A stretch of 64,000 nt of DNA from an uncultured Lachnospiraceae bacterium (GTDB lineage: Bacteria; Bacillota; Clostridia; Lachnospirales; Lachnospiraceae), in contig CANQPJ010000003.1 of assembly GCA_947625755.1 (NCBI GenBank), positions 1 through 64,000 of the forward strand, in the 5' to 3' direction. A program made the position numbers and the translations under genes. Shown here piece by piece: positions 17,665-26,228 of the stretch. Under the pieces are notes generated by a model that saw only the letters and a list, made by a program, of their open reading frames with translations, made no database searches and was not told where the DNA came from. Every line of letters begins with the position of its first letter. The stretch's first letter is position 1.

Positions 17665-18414
17665 CTATACTCTCCTAATCTTCTCATACGCAGTAACTAC
17701 TGCATCATCACTTACATTGCAGCCCATTTTATATATAGGATTCGCAGTTAAAATCTGCTCCATATTTTTCAAAACCAAATCCATTTTTTCTTCCTTTCGA
17801 AAGGTTCTGACGGTCTGATTAAAAAACAGAGGAATTGCATCCCTGACGTCAATCGGTTCTATCCAATTATTTTCTGCTCTCTCAAGAAAGACAATAGCAC
17901 CCAGTTTGACCTTTGTATTTACATTGATATTGTGCTTGCCACTCCATGGGGTTCCATAAACATACCACTGACCGTTTTCCTTTTTTAAAGAAGGCTTGTC
18001 ATCATTAATGATAAATGCTTTTTCCCCAAAATGCTCCAGCCATAACTTCGTGTGAGTGGATTTTCCCATACCGCTGTTTGCAGAAAATAAGTACGCAAAA
18101 CCATCTACCACAACAGCAGAAGAATGCAGCATGCATCCGTTATGCTCAAGCAGAAACCGGTTAAAAAGGCTGCCTGTGTACACATACTCTATCATATTAA
18201 AACTGGAACGCGGCATATACTCTTTTTGCTTTTTTTCATAAAATTCCGGACCAAAATCTATTACGCCGTCCGCTTCTTCCTCTTTCCACTGTCCGGAAGA
18301 ACGGTATGGAATCGACCGTTCCAATGTCTGCTCATAATATGTTGTCATCAATATTTTTAAATCGGCAATATCATATTTCTCTTTTACAATTATTAATCCT
18401 TTATCACTGTTCAT
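17665..18414 (-). CDS. HPr kinase/PEPCK-like P-loop protein
   Basis: A 249-aa protein with the P-loop of the HPr kinase/PEP carboxykinase superfamily: a His-Ser-Ser strand at 97-99 before the loop, SANSGMGKST at 111-120, the acidic NDDKP at 137-141, and GTPWSGK at 154-160. It lacks the N-terminal domain of true HprK, and no ptsH is near. Such HPr-kinase-like proteins occur in some peptide biosynthesis clusters, for example the kinase that tailors the lasso peptide paeninodin. It is the first gene of the four-gene cassette, 34 bp after prfA, so it may be co-transcribed with the prfA operon. Confidence 0.8.
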   Translation of the reverse strand: MNSDKGLIIVKEKYDIADLKILMTTYYEQTLERSIPYRSSGQWKEEEADGVIDFGPEFYEKKQKEYMPRSSFNMIEYVYTGSLFNRFLLEHNGCMLHSSAVVVDGFAYLFSANSGMGKSTHTKLWLEHFGEKAFIINDDKPSLKKENGQWYVYGTPWSGKHNINVNTKVKLGAIVFLERAENNWIEPIDVRDAIPLFFNQTVRTFRKEEKMDLVLKNMEQILTANPIYKMGCNVSDDAVVTAYEKIRRV

Positions 18415-18448
18415 CGATTAACCCCATTATTAATGATACTGTTTTTAT

Positions 18449-19519
18449 TTAGTCTTCCACCTGTGCCAGTTTTGCCGCCTGATCTGCTGCCACACAGTTA
18501 TCAATAATCTCGTCAAGATCCCCATTCATAATATTTTCCAATCTGTGTGTTGTAAATTTGATTCTATGATCTGTCACACGTCCCTGCGGGAAATTGTAAG
18601 TTCTTATCTTTTCTGAACGGTCTCCCGTACCAATCTGACTGCGTCTTGCTTCAGATTCTGCATCCTGTTTTTTCTGGCACTCCAACTCATAAAGTCTTGC
18701 GCGGAGAACTTTTAATGCTTTATCCTTGTTTTTTAACTGGGATTTTTCATCCTGACATGAAATAACAATACCGGTAGGAATATGTGTCAACCGGACAGCA
18801 GAATCTGTCGTATTGACACACTGTCCGCCATTTCCCGATGCTCTGAATACATCAAACCGGCAGTCGTTCATATCAATTTCCACATCTACTTCCTCTGCTT
18901 CAGGCATAATTGCAACAGTAGCGGTTGATGTATGAATACGCCCGCCGGATTCCGTCACCGGAATACGCTGCACACGATGCACTCCGCTTTCATATTTTAA
19001 TCGGGAATACGCTCCCTGACCATTTATCATAAACACAACTTCCTTGAATCCGCCAAGTCCGTTTTCATTCAGGGAAATCATTTCCGTTTTCCACTTCTTT
19101 GTCTCTGCATACATACAGTACATTCTATAGAGCTCGGCAGCAAACAAAGCGGCTTCGTCACCGCCGGCGCCTCCCCGGATTTCCACAACAACATTCTTAT
19201 CGTCATTTTCATCTTTTGGCAGAAGAAGAATTTTGAGCTGTTCCTCCATTTCCGGAATGGCAGTTTTAGCTTCATTCATTTCTTCCTTTGCTAATTCCTT
19301 CATTTCCTCATCAGACTCCTCCTCGAGGATGGAAAGGCTGTCCTCTATGGTCTGCTTTGCTTCCTTATATTTTTTATATAACTCAACAATAGGAGCCAAA
19401 TCACTTTGCTCTTTCATAAGTTTTCGAAAATTTGCCTGATCATTTACAACATCAGGATTATTAATCTGTTCCATAATTTCATCATATCTTGCTAATATTC
19501 CATCTAATTTATCAAACAT
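18449..19519 (-). CDS. prfA: peptide chain release factor 1
   Basis: Recognises UAA and UAG and triggers peptide release. The 356-aa protein has the GGQ loop ([17 protein letters not shown]) whose glutamine is the usual target of PrmC, encoded just upstream, and the C-terminal [11 protein letters not shown]. The start codon follows the prmC stop within 2 bp (prmC ends at 19522), so the two are coupled. Length and motifs agree with RF1 rather than RF2; there is no programmed frameshift. Confidence 0.96.
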   Translation of the reverse strand: MFDKLDGILARYDEIMEQINNPDVVNDQANFRKLMKEQSDLAPIVELYKKYKEAKQTIEDSLSILEEESDEEMKELAKEEMNEAKTAIPEMEEQLKILLLPKDENDDKNVVVEIRGGAGGDEAALFAAELYRMYCMYAETKKWKTEMISLNENGLGGFKEVVFMINGQGAYSRLKYESGVHRVQRIPVTESGGRIHTSTATVAIMPEAEEVDVEIDMNDCRFDVFRASGNGGQCVNTTDSAVRLTHIPTGIVISCQDEKSQLKNKDKALKVLRARLYELECQKKQDAESEARRSQIGTGDRSEKIRTYNFPQGRVTDHRIKFTTHRLENIMNGDLDEIIDNCVAADQAAKLAQVED

Positions 19520-19521
19520 AT

Positions 19522-20361
19522 TTATTCCTTTCCGGCAATAACCATTCGGTCATTTCCTGATAAATCTTTTAAAACCTGAATATGATTAAAATGCTTATTC
19601 CTTAACAGGTCTGATACTTCCTCGCCTTGGTTATAACCTATTTCAAAGAAAATTTTTCCATTTTCATTTAAATAATTATCTAATTGTTCGCAGATTTCCC
19701 TGTAAAACTTTAACCCATCATCACTTCCGTCCAATGCGAGGCGCGGTTCATAATCTTTTACTTCTTCCATTAATGTCTCTATATCACCGGTTGAAATATA
19801 TGGTGGATTCGAAATAATAATATCATATTTTTCTTTAATATTATCAAATAAATTACTTTTTATAAAAGTAACATGACTCTTATTTCTAATGTTATTTTTT
19901 TTTGCCACCTTCAATGCTTTATCTGAAATATCTGCTGCATCGACCATAGCATTTTCACACATTTTATCAACAGATATTGCAATACAGCCTGAACCTGTAC
20001 ACATATCCAAGACTTTGACAGGGAGATTTCCTATATAGGAAACAATCTTCTCCACCAGCAATTCCGTTTCCGGTCTGGGAATCAGTACGTCCTTATTTAC
20101 AAGAAAATCATAATCCATAAACTGTTGATGTCCTGTAATATATTGAAGTGGAATATGCTTTGTACGCATCCGGACTGCTTCAAAATACTTCTCTGACAAA
20201 TCTTCATTGACAGACAATTCCGGTCTTAATAACAAATCATGTTTTGTGACATGGAGAATATCTTCTGCCAATAACCAGCTGTCTGTATAACTTTCGATAA
20301 TGCCTGCATCATCTAATTGTCTGATTGCCTGCGCAATTATATCTTTTACTAAAACTTCCAA
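19522..20361 (-). CDS. prmC: release factor glutamine methyltransferase PrmC
   Basis: A SAM-dependent methyltransferase that methylates the GGQ glutamine of release factors. It has 279 aa with an N-terminal helical bundle and the SAM domain motifs [14 protein letters not shown] and the catalytic ISNPPYIS. The start is a TTG at 20359-20361 preceded by AGGATATAA; there is no ATG in the matching position, and it overlaps the end of yqhQ by 13 bp. Translation is probably coupled to yqhQ. Confidence 0.95.
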   Translation of the reverse strand: MEVLVKDIIAQAIRQLDDAGIIESYTDSWLLAEDILHVTKHDLLLRPELSVNEDLSEKYFEAVRMRTKHIPLQYITGHQQFMDYDFLVNKDVLIPRPETELLVEKIVSYIGNLPVKVLDMCTGSGCIAISVDKMCENAMVDAADISDKALKVAKKNNIRNKSHVTFIKSNLFDNIKEKYDIIISNPPYISTGDIETLMEEVKDYEPRLALDGSDDGLKFYREICEQLDNYLNENGKIFFEIGYNQGEEVSDLLRNKHFNHIQVLKDLSGNDRMVIAGKE

Positions 20362-21401
20362 TTATATCCTGAACCTTCTCTGTCTTTCTTATATTCCTTC
20401 GGCAGCGCCTGTTTGTCTAATGATACTGCTTTTCTAGGCGTTCTGCGGATGCCATTATCTTCCAGATACTGTTCCCAGTCAAAAACTGCCTCCACAGCTT
20501 CTATTGCCACCTCTATCATATCGTCTGTCGGTTCTTTTGTTGTGATTTTCTGCATCCACATACCGGGCATGCTGAGCCAATGAAATATCTTATTATCAGA
20601 TGAACCGGCTTTTCTGATAAATTCATAAGATATTCCTGCAATCACAGGCACCAGTAATATTCTGATTGCGTATCTGAGCCAGACAATATCTGTTCTGATG
20701 AGAATAAATAAAATAATGCTGATAATCAGAACCACCAACAGAAAACTTGTGCCGCATCTTTTATGGTATCTTGAACTTTTTCTGACATTATCAACGGTTA
20801 AAATATGACCGTTTTCAATACAATTAATACACTTATGCTCCGCACCATGATACATGAATGTTCTTTTAATGTCATTCATCAGTGAAATCAAAAAAAGGTA
20901 TCCGAGAAATAGAAGAATCTTTACGATTCCCTCAATTACAGGTACATGTGCAGGCATAACCCACGATACATATCTTTCCATAATGTCTGCTATAAAAAGT
21001 GGAAGTACCATAAACAAACCAATGGCAATAATGATAGAAAGCACAACTGTAAATCCCATAATTACCTTTTCTGCCTTATCGCCAAATTTATCAATGAGCC
21101 ACTGTTCTAATTTGTCAGGCTCCTCGGAATAATCCGATTCATCATCAAAAAACTTTGCCGAAAAAGTCAGGGTTTTAATGCCTAAAACCAAAGAATCAAT
21201 AAAGCTAAAGATACCTCTTATAAAAGGTAATCCAAAGAACCTGCATTTGCCGGTTATCCCTTTATACTTCTGTTTATCTACAACAACAGTACCATCCGAC
21301 TTTCTCACCGCCACGGCGTACTGCTCCTTGTTTCTCATCATAATTCCTTCCATTACGGCCTGACCACCGATTCCGGACGAACAAAGTTTATTATTTTTCA
21401 T
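20349..21401 (-). CDS. yqhQ: DUF1385 family membrane protein (YqhQ-like)
   Basis: A 350-aa protein of the DUF1385 family (B. subtilis YqhQ), of unknown function. The N-terminal region SGIGGQAVMEGIMMRN is the family signature, followed by membrane segments at about 115-140, 155-180 and 220-265, with a His/Cys-rich loop between (TFMYHGAEHKCINCIE) that could hold metal. The rpmE-yqhQ-prmC-prfA order is common in Firmicutes. The C-terminal about 60 residues are polar and cytoplasmic in the simplest model. Confidence 0.88.
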   Translation of the reverse strand: MKNNKLCSSGIGGQAVMEGIMMRNKEQYAVAVRKSDGTVVVDKQKYKGITGKCRFFGLPFIRGIFSFIDSLVLGIKTLTFSAKFFDDESDYSEEPDKLEQWLIDKFGDKAEKVIMGFTVVLSIIIAIGLFMVLPLFIADIMERYVSWVMPAHVPVIEGIVKILLFLGYLFLISLMNDIKRTFMYHGAEHKCINCIENGHILTVDNVRKSSRYHKRCGTSFLLVVLIISIILFILIRTDIVWLRYAIRILLVPVIAGISYEFIRKAGSSDNKIFHWLSMPGMWMQKITTKEPTDDMIEVAIEAVEAVFDWEQYLEDNGIRRTPRKAVSLDKQALPKEYKKDREGSGYNWKF

Positions 21402-21480
21402 CTTTTGCCTCCTAATCTCTTAATCAGAAGTACTTGTACTCTCATTAGAAATACAAATCAGTTTCCTATAAATCGAAAAT

Positions 21481-21504
21481 AGGTTGAGAATCTCTTCCCA
21501 ACCT
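21481..21504 (-). terminator. possible terminator after rpmE
   Basis: A 6-bp stem AGGTTG/CAACCT with a 12-nt loop, followed on the minus strand by ATTTTCGATTT. It is weak and may allow read-through into yqhQ. Confidence 0.45.
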
Positions 21505-21520
21505 GTTATCCTCAAAAAAA

Positions 21521-21721
21521 TTATTTGATACCATATTTCTTATTAAACTTATCAATTCTTCCACGTGCTGCAACAGCTTTCTGTTGACCGGTGTAGAATG
21601 GATGACATGCTGAACAAATTTCAACATGAAGTTCTTTTTTTGTTGAACCTGTTACGAATGTGTTACCACAGTTACATGTAACGGTTGCTTCCTGGTAATC
21701 TGGATGGATTCCTTCTCTCAT
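21521..21721 (-). CDS. rpmE: 50S ribosomal protein L31 (zinc-binding form)
   Basis: A 66-aa large-subunit protein. The zinc-ribbon cysteines are present (CNCGNTF and [12 protein letters not shown]), so this is the C+ type. The start is the ATG at 21721, which has GAGGTG six bases upstream; the in-frame ATG three codons earlier lies within that signal. It has its own promoter and a hairpin in its leader. Confidence 0.96.
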   Translation of the reverse strand: MREGIHPDYQEATVTCNCGNTFVTGSTKKELHVEICSACHPFYTGQQKAVAARGRIDKFNKKYGIK

Positions 21722-21752
21722 TACATTCACCTCTTTAAATTATTTTATGCTT

Positions 21753-21767
21753 ATTGGCAACGCCAAT
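21753..21767 (-). promoter_or_regulatory. hairpin in the rpmE leader
   Basis: ATTGGC-GTT-GCCAAT forms a tight 6-bp stem in the rpmE 5' leader, 31 bp before the start codon and about 25 nt after the -10 box. Leaders with conserved structures have been described for L31 in several bacterial groups, so this may be an autoregulatory site; the match to a named motif was not tested. Confidence 0.4.
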
Positions 21768-21791
21768 CCGTTTTCACTCAATAGCCTTGAC

Positions 21792-21820
21792 ATTATAGCA
21801 CAGATGTATTTCAATAGCAA
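21792..21820 (-). promoter_or_regulatory. sigma-A promoter of rpmE
   Basis: On the minus strand TTGCTA (21815-21820) and a perfect TATAAT (21792-21797) with a 17-bp spacer. It sits immediately after the left direct repeat of the brnTA module. Confidence 0.75.
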
Positions 21821-21834
21821 GTATTTTCTCTAAA

Positions 21835-21874
21835 TATTATAATTTGTGCGGATTTTTTTGCCAATTTTTGCAAT
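21835..21874. repeat. left direct repeat, remnant of a rho 3' end
   Basis: 40 bp that match the last codons of rho at 22854-22890 except for one extra TTT (one added Lys codon). Read on the minus strand it translates as IAKIGKKIRTNYNI followed by TAG. The similarity stops exactly at the isoleucine codon; the bases upstream are not rho-like. Confidence 0.92.
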
Positions 21875-21932
21875 CTGTTTAGAGCAAAAAATGGAAGTCA
21901 AAACAGCCACTAATTTTTTATATTATTTAATT

Positions 21933-22142
21933 TTACTTCCAAGTAGTCTCTAGTTTTCTTTTATTGTCAACACAATCTTTTAAATATAAGTTTATTAATG
22001 TCTGATAAGGTATGCCGGTAACATCTGCCTGTGCTTTAAAATATTGAACAACCTCACTGTTCAGGTTAATTGTAACCTGTCTTTTTAACTGCTTTGCATA
22101 CGGGTTTTTAACTCCCTTTGAAAAATCATAATTTTCTTTCAT
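21933..22142 (-). CDS. brnA: BrnA-like antitoxin
   Basis: A 69-aa ribbon-helix-helix antitoxin that should bind BrnT and repress the operon. The C-terminal half carries the RHH element (QVTINLNSEVVQYFKAQADV and GIPYQTLINLYLKDCV) after a basic N terminus (KNPYAKQLKRQ). It starts 12 bp after the brnT stop, with AGGTGG in front. Toxin-first order is typical for brnTA. Confidence 0.88.
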   Translation of the reverse strand: MKENYDFSKGVKNPYAKQLKRQVTINLNSEVVQYFKAQADVTGIPYQTLINLYLKDCVDNKRKLETTWK

Positions 22143-22154
22143 AGTAACACCACC

Positions 22155-22430
22155 TTAAAATTCATAATATTGCTTACTTTCCTGTTTGGTTGCTTTTCTG
22201 GATGAAATAATTCTTATGGTATCTCCATTTCTGATGCAATGGCAAACAACGAGCATATTTGCTGCTTTGCTCATTCCCAGCAGAATAAATCTTTGCTCAT
22301 CCATTGAATGTTCCTCATCACTGATTAAAAGACCATTCTCATCATAAAACACTGTCATTGCCTCTTCGAAAGATATGCCGTGTTTCTGCTTATTTATTTT
22401 ATTTTTTCTTTCATCCCATTCAAAATTAAT
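22155..22430 (-). CDS. brnT: BrnT-like ribonuclease toxin with no canonical start codon
   Basis: A RelE-fold ribonuclease toxin. The reading frame extends 24 codons upstream of the first ATG (22358) and there encodes NFEWDERKNKINKQKHGISF, the characteristic BrnT N terminus with the conserved His-Gly. The codon where the family has its Met is ATT (22428-22430). No ATG, GTG or TTG exists between it and the upstream TAA, and no clear ribosome binding site precedes it. The C-terminal part FILLGMSKAANMLVVCHC and IRIISSRKATKQE is intact. Either ATT is used weakly, or the start has been lost and the toxin is silenced, with at most a 67-aa fragment made. Confidence 0.8.
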   Translation of the reverse strand: MNFEWDERKNKINKQKHGISFEEAMTVFYDENGLLISDEEHSMDEQRFILLGMSKAANMLVVCHCIRNGDTIRIISSRKATKQESKQYYEF

Positions 22431-22492
22431 GCTGTTTATAATTATATTATAATTATATAATAATTATTTTCAACCTTCTTTTTCAAATTAAT

Positions 22493-22675
22493 TTAATTTT
22501 TTATAAATACTTTTGCTACTGGCTTTAATGTTTCAACTAATTTATAACCGATATTCTTCTGCTTTATTGCTTTCTGTCCAATACAAAAAAGATACTTTTC
22601 TCTTTTTCATATCATATAATATGTACCTTTTGTCGTTGTATATCCAATTTTTTCGTTATCTCTGATTGCTTTCAT
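22493..22675 (-). pseudogene. small ORF of 60 codons interrupted by one in-frame TGA
   Basis: After AAAGAGAG and an ATG at 22675 the frame reads MKAIRDNEKIGYTTTKGTYY, then Met-Ile, a TGA at 22607-22609, and continues in the same frame through KREKYLFCIGQKAIKQ and NIGYKLVETLKPVAKVFIKN to TAA at 22493. The protein-like composition on both sides of the stop suggests a nonsense mutation, most simply TGG to TGA. Function unknown. It lies upstream of brnT inside the module. Confidence 0.6.
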
Positions 22676-22793
22676 AACAAATCTCTCTTTTTATTTCAAT
22701 CATTAATCATTCGAAAAATACTGCCACCACCATGTATATATAAATGTATAAATATATTTGATTGCAGCACACCTTTTTCCAAAAAGCGAAAAA

Positions 22794-22835
22794 ATAGTGC
22801 GGAAACACCTTTATATATCAGTGTTTTCGCACTAT
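22794..22835 (-). terminator. rho-gene terminator
   Basis: A 15-bp stem (ATAGTGCGGAAACAC paired with GTGTTTTCGCACTAT) with a 12-nt loop, followed on the minus strand by TTTTTTCGCTTTTT. It begins 10 bp after the rho stop codon and lies inside the repeat-bounded module. Confidence 0.9.
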
Positions 22836-22845
22836 ATCTTATCAT

Positions 22846-24279
22846 TTATAAAGTATTATAATTTGTGCGGATTTTGCCAATTTTTGCAATAAATTCCTCA
22901 TTATTTTTTGTTCGGGCAAACAGATTCAGTATCTGCTCTATGGCTTCATCTTTTCTCATACCATTCATTTCTTTTCTTATAATATAAGATGCCCCAAGCT
23001 CGTTGGCGTTTAACAGTAAATCTTCTCTTCTGGTGCCTGACTGTGTAATATCAATTGCCGGAAAGATTCTTTTTTCTGACAGCTTTCTATCAAGAACAAG
23101 TTCCATATTACCGGTTCCTTTAAACTCTTCATAAACTACATCATCCATTTTACTTCCGGTATTTACCAACGCAGTTGCAAGAATTGTGAGACTTCCTCCT
23201 TCACGCATATTTCTTGCCGCACCGAAAAATCTCTTTGGCATATGAAGTGCTGCCGGGTCAAGACCGCCTGATAATGTCCGTCCGCTTGGTGGAACCGTCA
23301 TATTGTAAGCTCTGGCAAGACGCGTGATACTATCTAACAGTATAAATACATCCTTACCATGCTCCACCAGTCTTTTTGCCCTTTCTATCACCATTTCCGA
23401 TACACGTTTATGATGTTCCGGAAGTTCATCAAATGTGGAATAGATTACCTCCACATTATCACCTTGTATTGCTTCTTTTATATCCGTTACTTCTTCCGGT
23501 CTTTCATCAATTAAAAGGATAATAATTTCCATTTCGGGATTATTTTTCAGAACCGCTTTTGCTGTCTCTTTTAATAAAGTAGTCTTTCCTGCCTTTGGAG
23601 GGGAAACGATCATACCACGCTGTCCTTTCCCAATAGGGCTGACAATATCGACGATACGCATAGCTGTACTATGTCCATCTGTCTCAAGATGCAATCTTTC
23701 ATTTGGAAAAATCGGCGTCAGCTCTTCAAAATTCGGACGGTTCAATACCTTATCCAATGGTTCTCCATTGACCATATCTACATAGTATAATGCGCCAAAC
23801 TTTTCATTTTCTCTTTTTTCTCTAACCCTGCCGGTTACAAAATCCCCGGTTTTTAAGTGAAATCTTTTTATTTGAGAAGGTGCCACATAGACATCATCCT
23901 CCCCGGGCAGATAATTATCACATCTGATAAATCCAAATCCGTCGGGCATAACTTCCAGTATACCTGTTCTGGCAGTTCCGTTCTCCTGTGGAACCTCATC
24001 CTTATGTTCTATTGGTTCACCGTGATGCTTTCTTCTGCGCCTGTTAGCATCGCTATTTGTTTTTTGTTCAGATGAAGTTTCATTTGCATCATAATTGGAA
24101 AACGCAGATTCATTTTCTCTTTTTTCTCCCTGCTCTTCCAGCTTCTCCTTTTTTTCCATGACTTCACAAATCATATCCACTAACTGCTGTTTTCTCAACG
24201 CCGTCACAGATTTGATTCCGTTTACCTTTGCGATTTCTCTTAATTCACTTACCGGCAATGATTGCAATTTTTCTTTCAT
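22846..24279 (-). CDS. rho: transcription termination factor Rho
   Basis: A hexameric RNA-dependent ATPase that terminates transcription. It is 477 aa from the ATG at 24279, preceded by GGAAGGAGTTTT. In order: an N-terminal helical Rho-N domain ([19 protein letters not shown]), a polar Asn/Glu-rich insert (about 50-95), the cold-shock-like RNA-binding domain ([20 protein letters not shown]), Walker [14 protein letters not shown], Walker [15 protein letters not shown] and the R loop [11 protein letters not shown]. The last three residues differ from the displaced tail at 21835, so its C terminus seems to have been replaced by the brnTA insertion. Confidence 0.96.
   Translation of the reverse strand: MKEKLQSLPVSELREIAKVNGIKSVTALRKQQLVDMICEVMEKKEKLEEQGEKRENESAFSNYDANETSSEQKTNSDANRRRRKHHGEPIEHKDEVPQENGTARTGILEVMPDGFGFIRCDNYLPGEDDVYVAPSQIKRFHLKTGDFVTGRVREKRENEKFGALYYVDMVNGEPLDKVLNRPNFEELTPIFPNERLHLETDGHSTAMRIVDIVSPIGKGQRGMIVSPPKAGKTTLLKETAKAVLKNNPEMEIIILLIDERPEEVTDIKEAIQGDNVEVIYSTFDELPEHHKRVSEMVIERAKRLVEHGKDVFILLDSITRLARAYNMTVPPSGRTLSGGLDPAALHMPKRFFGAARNMREGGSLTILATALVNTGSKMDDVVYEEFKGTGNMELVLDRKLSEKRIFPAIDITQSGTRREDLLLNANELGASYIIRKEMNGMRKDEAIEQILNLFARTKNNEEFIAKIGKIRTNYNTL
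22854..22890. repeat. right direct repeat, the present 3' end of rho
   Basis: 37 bp within the last codons of rho, matching 21835-21874 apart from a 3-bp indel. It encodes [12 protein letters not shown]; the codons after it (Thr-Leu-TAA) are specific to this copy. Confidence 0.92.
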
Positions 24280-24354
24280 AAAACTCCTTCCCAACTTCTT
24301 TCGTTATTAAAATATAAACTGCTTTCTATGGAAACATAGGGGATTTCCCTTTAG

Positions 24355-24383
24355 ATTATACTAGGATAATTAGATATTTCTAA
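24355..24383 (-). promoter_or_regulatory. possible promoter of rho
   Basis: TTAGAA and TATAAT with a 17-bp spacer on the minus strand, about 75 bp upstream of the rho start. Confidence 0.45.
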
Positions 24384-24487
24384 ATTTCTATTATATTAAC
24401 ACATTCTTTTAAAAAATAATAGTGTTAATTTTTAAACTATGCTATACTAAATGACAGTGGAAAACTGTACACGATTGGAGGATAAAA

Positions 24488-25636
24488 ATGACTACGGACG
24501 AAAAAGCATTAAAATTACATGAAGAATTAACCGGTAAATTAAGTACAGAGGCAAAATGCCATGTAAAATCCCGTGAAGATTTAGCGCTGGCATATACTCC
24601 CGGTGTTGCACAACCTTGCAGGGAAATCGCAGAAAATCCGGAGAATGTCTATAAATATACATGGAAAGCGAATACAATCGCTGTCGTATCTGATGGCAGC
24701 GCTGTTCTCGGTCTTGGAAATATCGGACCGGAAGCTGCTATGCCGGTTATGGAAGGCAAAGCTGTACTGTTTAAAGAATTTGGAGGCGTAAATGCAGTTC
24801 CTATCTGTCTGGATACCCAGGACCCTGATGAAATTGTTGATACGGTAGTCCGTATTGCTCCAGGCTTTGGAGGCATTAATCTTGAAGATATTTCAGCGCC
24901 AAGATGCTTTGAGATAGAAAACAGATTAAAAGAAAAGCTGAACATTCCGGTATTCCATGACGACCAGCACGGTACTGCGATTGTTGTTTTAGCCGGTATT
25001 ATTAATGCGCTTAAAGTTGTCCAAAAGAAAAAAGAAAATTGCAGGGTAGTAATTAATGGCGATGGTTCCGCAGGCATCGCAATCAGTAAACTACTTTTAA
25101 AATATGGCTTTGAGGATATTATTATCTGTGGATTATATGGAATCTTATCTAAAAATATTAATGACTTAAACTGGGCGCAGAGAGAAATGGCGGAAGTTAC
25201 AAACCTTACCGGAATGAATGGCAGTCTGGCAGATGCATTGCAGGGAGCTGATATATTTATTGGTGTGTCTGTTCCAAATATGGTTACCCCGGAGATGGTT
25301 AAGAGTATGAACAGAGATGCTATTATATTCGCTATGGCAAATCCCGTTCCTGAAATTATGCCTGATGCGGCAAAAAGCGCCGGCGCAAGAGTTGTCGGAA
25401 CCGGACGGTCTGATTTTCCAAATCAGGTCAACAATGTGGTGGCTTTTCCCGGTATTTTCAAGGGAGCCTTGGAAGGACGTGCAAAACAGATTACGGAAGA
25501 GATGAAACTAGCTGCTGCTCTTGCGATTGCATCTCTTATACCGGATAAAGAATTAAACGAAGAAAACATTTTACCGGAAGCATTTAACCCGGATGTAGCT
25601 GATGCAGTGTGTGAGGCAGTAAAACGCTACATCTAA
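24488..25636 (+). CDS. NAD(P)-dependent malic enzyme
   Basis: Oxidatively decarboxylates malate to pyruvate. The 382-aa short bacterial form lacks the phosphotransacetylase domain of long MaeB. It contains YTPGVAQPCREI, the Tyr/Lys region SDGSAVLGLGNIGPEAAMPV, the metal ligands in VFHDDQHGTAIV, and the nucleotide-binding VINGDGSAGIAISKL. It starts after GGAGGATAAAA and is followed 19 bp later by nrdG. It is divergent from rho. Cofactor preference cannot be read with certainty. Confidence 0.94.
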   Translation: MTTDEKALKLHEELTGKLSTEAKCHVKSREDLALAYTPGVAQPCREIAENPENVYKYTWKANTIAVVSDGSAVLGLGNIGPEAAMPVMEGKAVLFKEFGGVNAVPICLDTQDPDEIVDTVVRIAPGFGGINLEDISAPRCFEIENRLKEKLNIPVFHDDQHGTAIVVLAGIINALKVVQKKKENCRVVINGDGSAGIAISKLLLKYGFEDIIICGLYGILSKNINDLNWAQREMAEVTNLTGMNGSLADALQGADIFIGVSVPNMVTPEMVKSMNRDAIIFAMANPVPEIMPDAAKSAGARVVGTGRSDFPNQVNNVVAFPGIFKGALEGRAKQITEEMKLAAALAIASLIPDKELNEENILPEAFNPDVADAVCEAVKRYI

Positions 25637-25655
25637 AGAATAGGAGGTGGTCAGA

Positions 25656-26183
25656 TTGAATTATGCTGAAATCAAGACCTATGATGTAGCAAACGGTCCG
25701 GGTATCAGAATTTCATTATTTGTCAGCGGCTGCAGCCACCGCTGCCCCGGATGTTTTAATGAACAGGCATGGGATTTTAATTATGGAAAAGTTTTTAATA
25801 ACAAAACCATTGATTATATTATTGATACCTTAAATTTCGGCGCCTACGCAGGCGTGACTTTTCTAGGGGGTGAACCGTTAGAATTAGTCAATCAGCGGGG
25901 ACTGCTCCCACTTGCCAAAAAAATAAAAGAAACCTATCCGGACAAAACAATCTGGTGTTTTACCGGTTATGAATTTGAAAAAGATATTATGGCACACATG
26001 TATAAAGAATGGGAGGAGACAAGGGAACTCCTCTCTTATATTGACGTTCTCGTGGACGGTCCGTTCATTGAGGCATTGAAAAATCCTGCTCTTGTCTTCA
26101 GAGGTTCTGAAAATCAAAGACTGATTAAAATCCCTGAAACTTTGGAGAGTGGAAAAATCGTACTGTGGGAAAAGCAATTATAA
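25656..26183 (+). CDS. nrdG: anaerobic ribonucleotide reductase activating protein NrdG
   Basis: A radical SAM activase that makes the glycyl radical on NrdD. The cluster motif is CSHRCPGC (CxxxCxxC) and the glycine-rich SAM region is TFLGGEPLEL. It is 175 aa. The start is set at the TTG at 25656, eight bases after AGGAGG, because the protein then begins LNYAEIKTYDVANGPG as in the family; the GTG three codons upstream overlaps the Shine-Dalgarno. No nrdD lies beside it. Confidence 0.92.
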   Translation: MNYAEIKTYDVANGPGIRISLFVSGCSHRCPGCFNEQAWDFNYGKVFNNKTIDYIIDTLNFGAYAGVTFLGGEPLELVNQRGLLPLAKKIKETYPDKTIWCFTGYEFEKDIMAHMYKEWEETRELLSYIDVLVDGPFIEALKNPALVFRGSENQRLIKIPETLESGKIVLWEKQL

Positions 26184-26228
26184 ACATTATTATCTAATAT
26201 AAACCAATTCTACAACGGAGGAAATCAT

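Larger units (their letters stand above)
21835..22890. mobile_element. repeat-bounded brnTA module inserted at the 3' end of rho
   Basis: About 0.98 kb (21875-22853) lies between two 37-40-bp direct copies of the rho tail. It holds the rho terminator, a broken 60-codon ORF, brnT and brnA. The arrangement is what integration into the 3' end of a gene leaves: the resident gene receives a substitute tail from the element (NYNTL, TAA), and the displaced original tail (NYNI, TAG) remains at the far side. No integrase is present, so it is either non-autonomous or a deletion remnant. The mechanism is an inference; the repeats and cargo are read directly. Confidence 0.65.

Noticed and set aside
15230-18414. 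Complete lasso peptide gene cluster
   Set aside because: The exporter, PqqD-like and HPr-kinase-like genes fit, but there is no asparagine-synthetase-like cyclase, no transglutaminase-like protease and no precursor ORF.
22607-22609. Selenocysteine codon in the small ORF
   Set aside because: No suitable stem-loop was seen just downstream, the residue context is not that of a redox protein, and no sel genes are in the window; a nonsense mutation is simpler.
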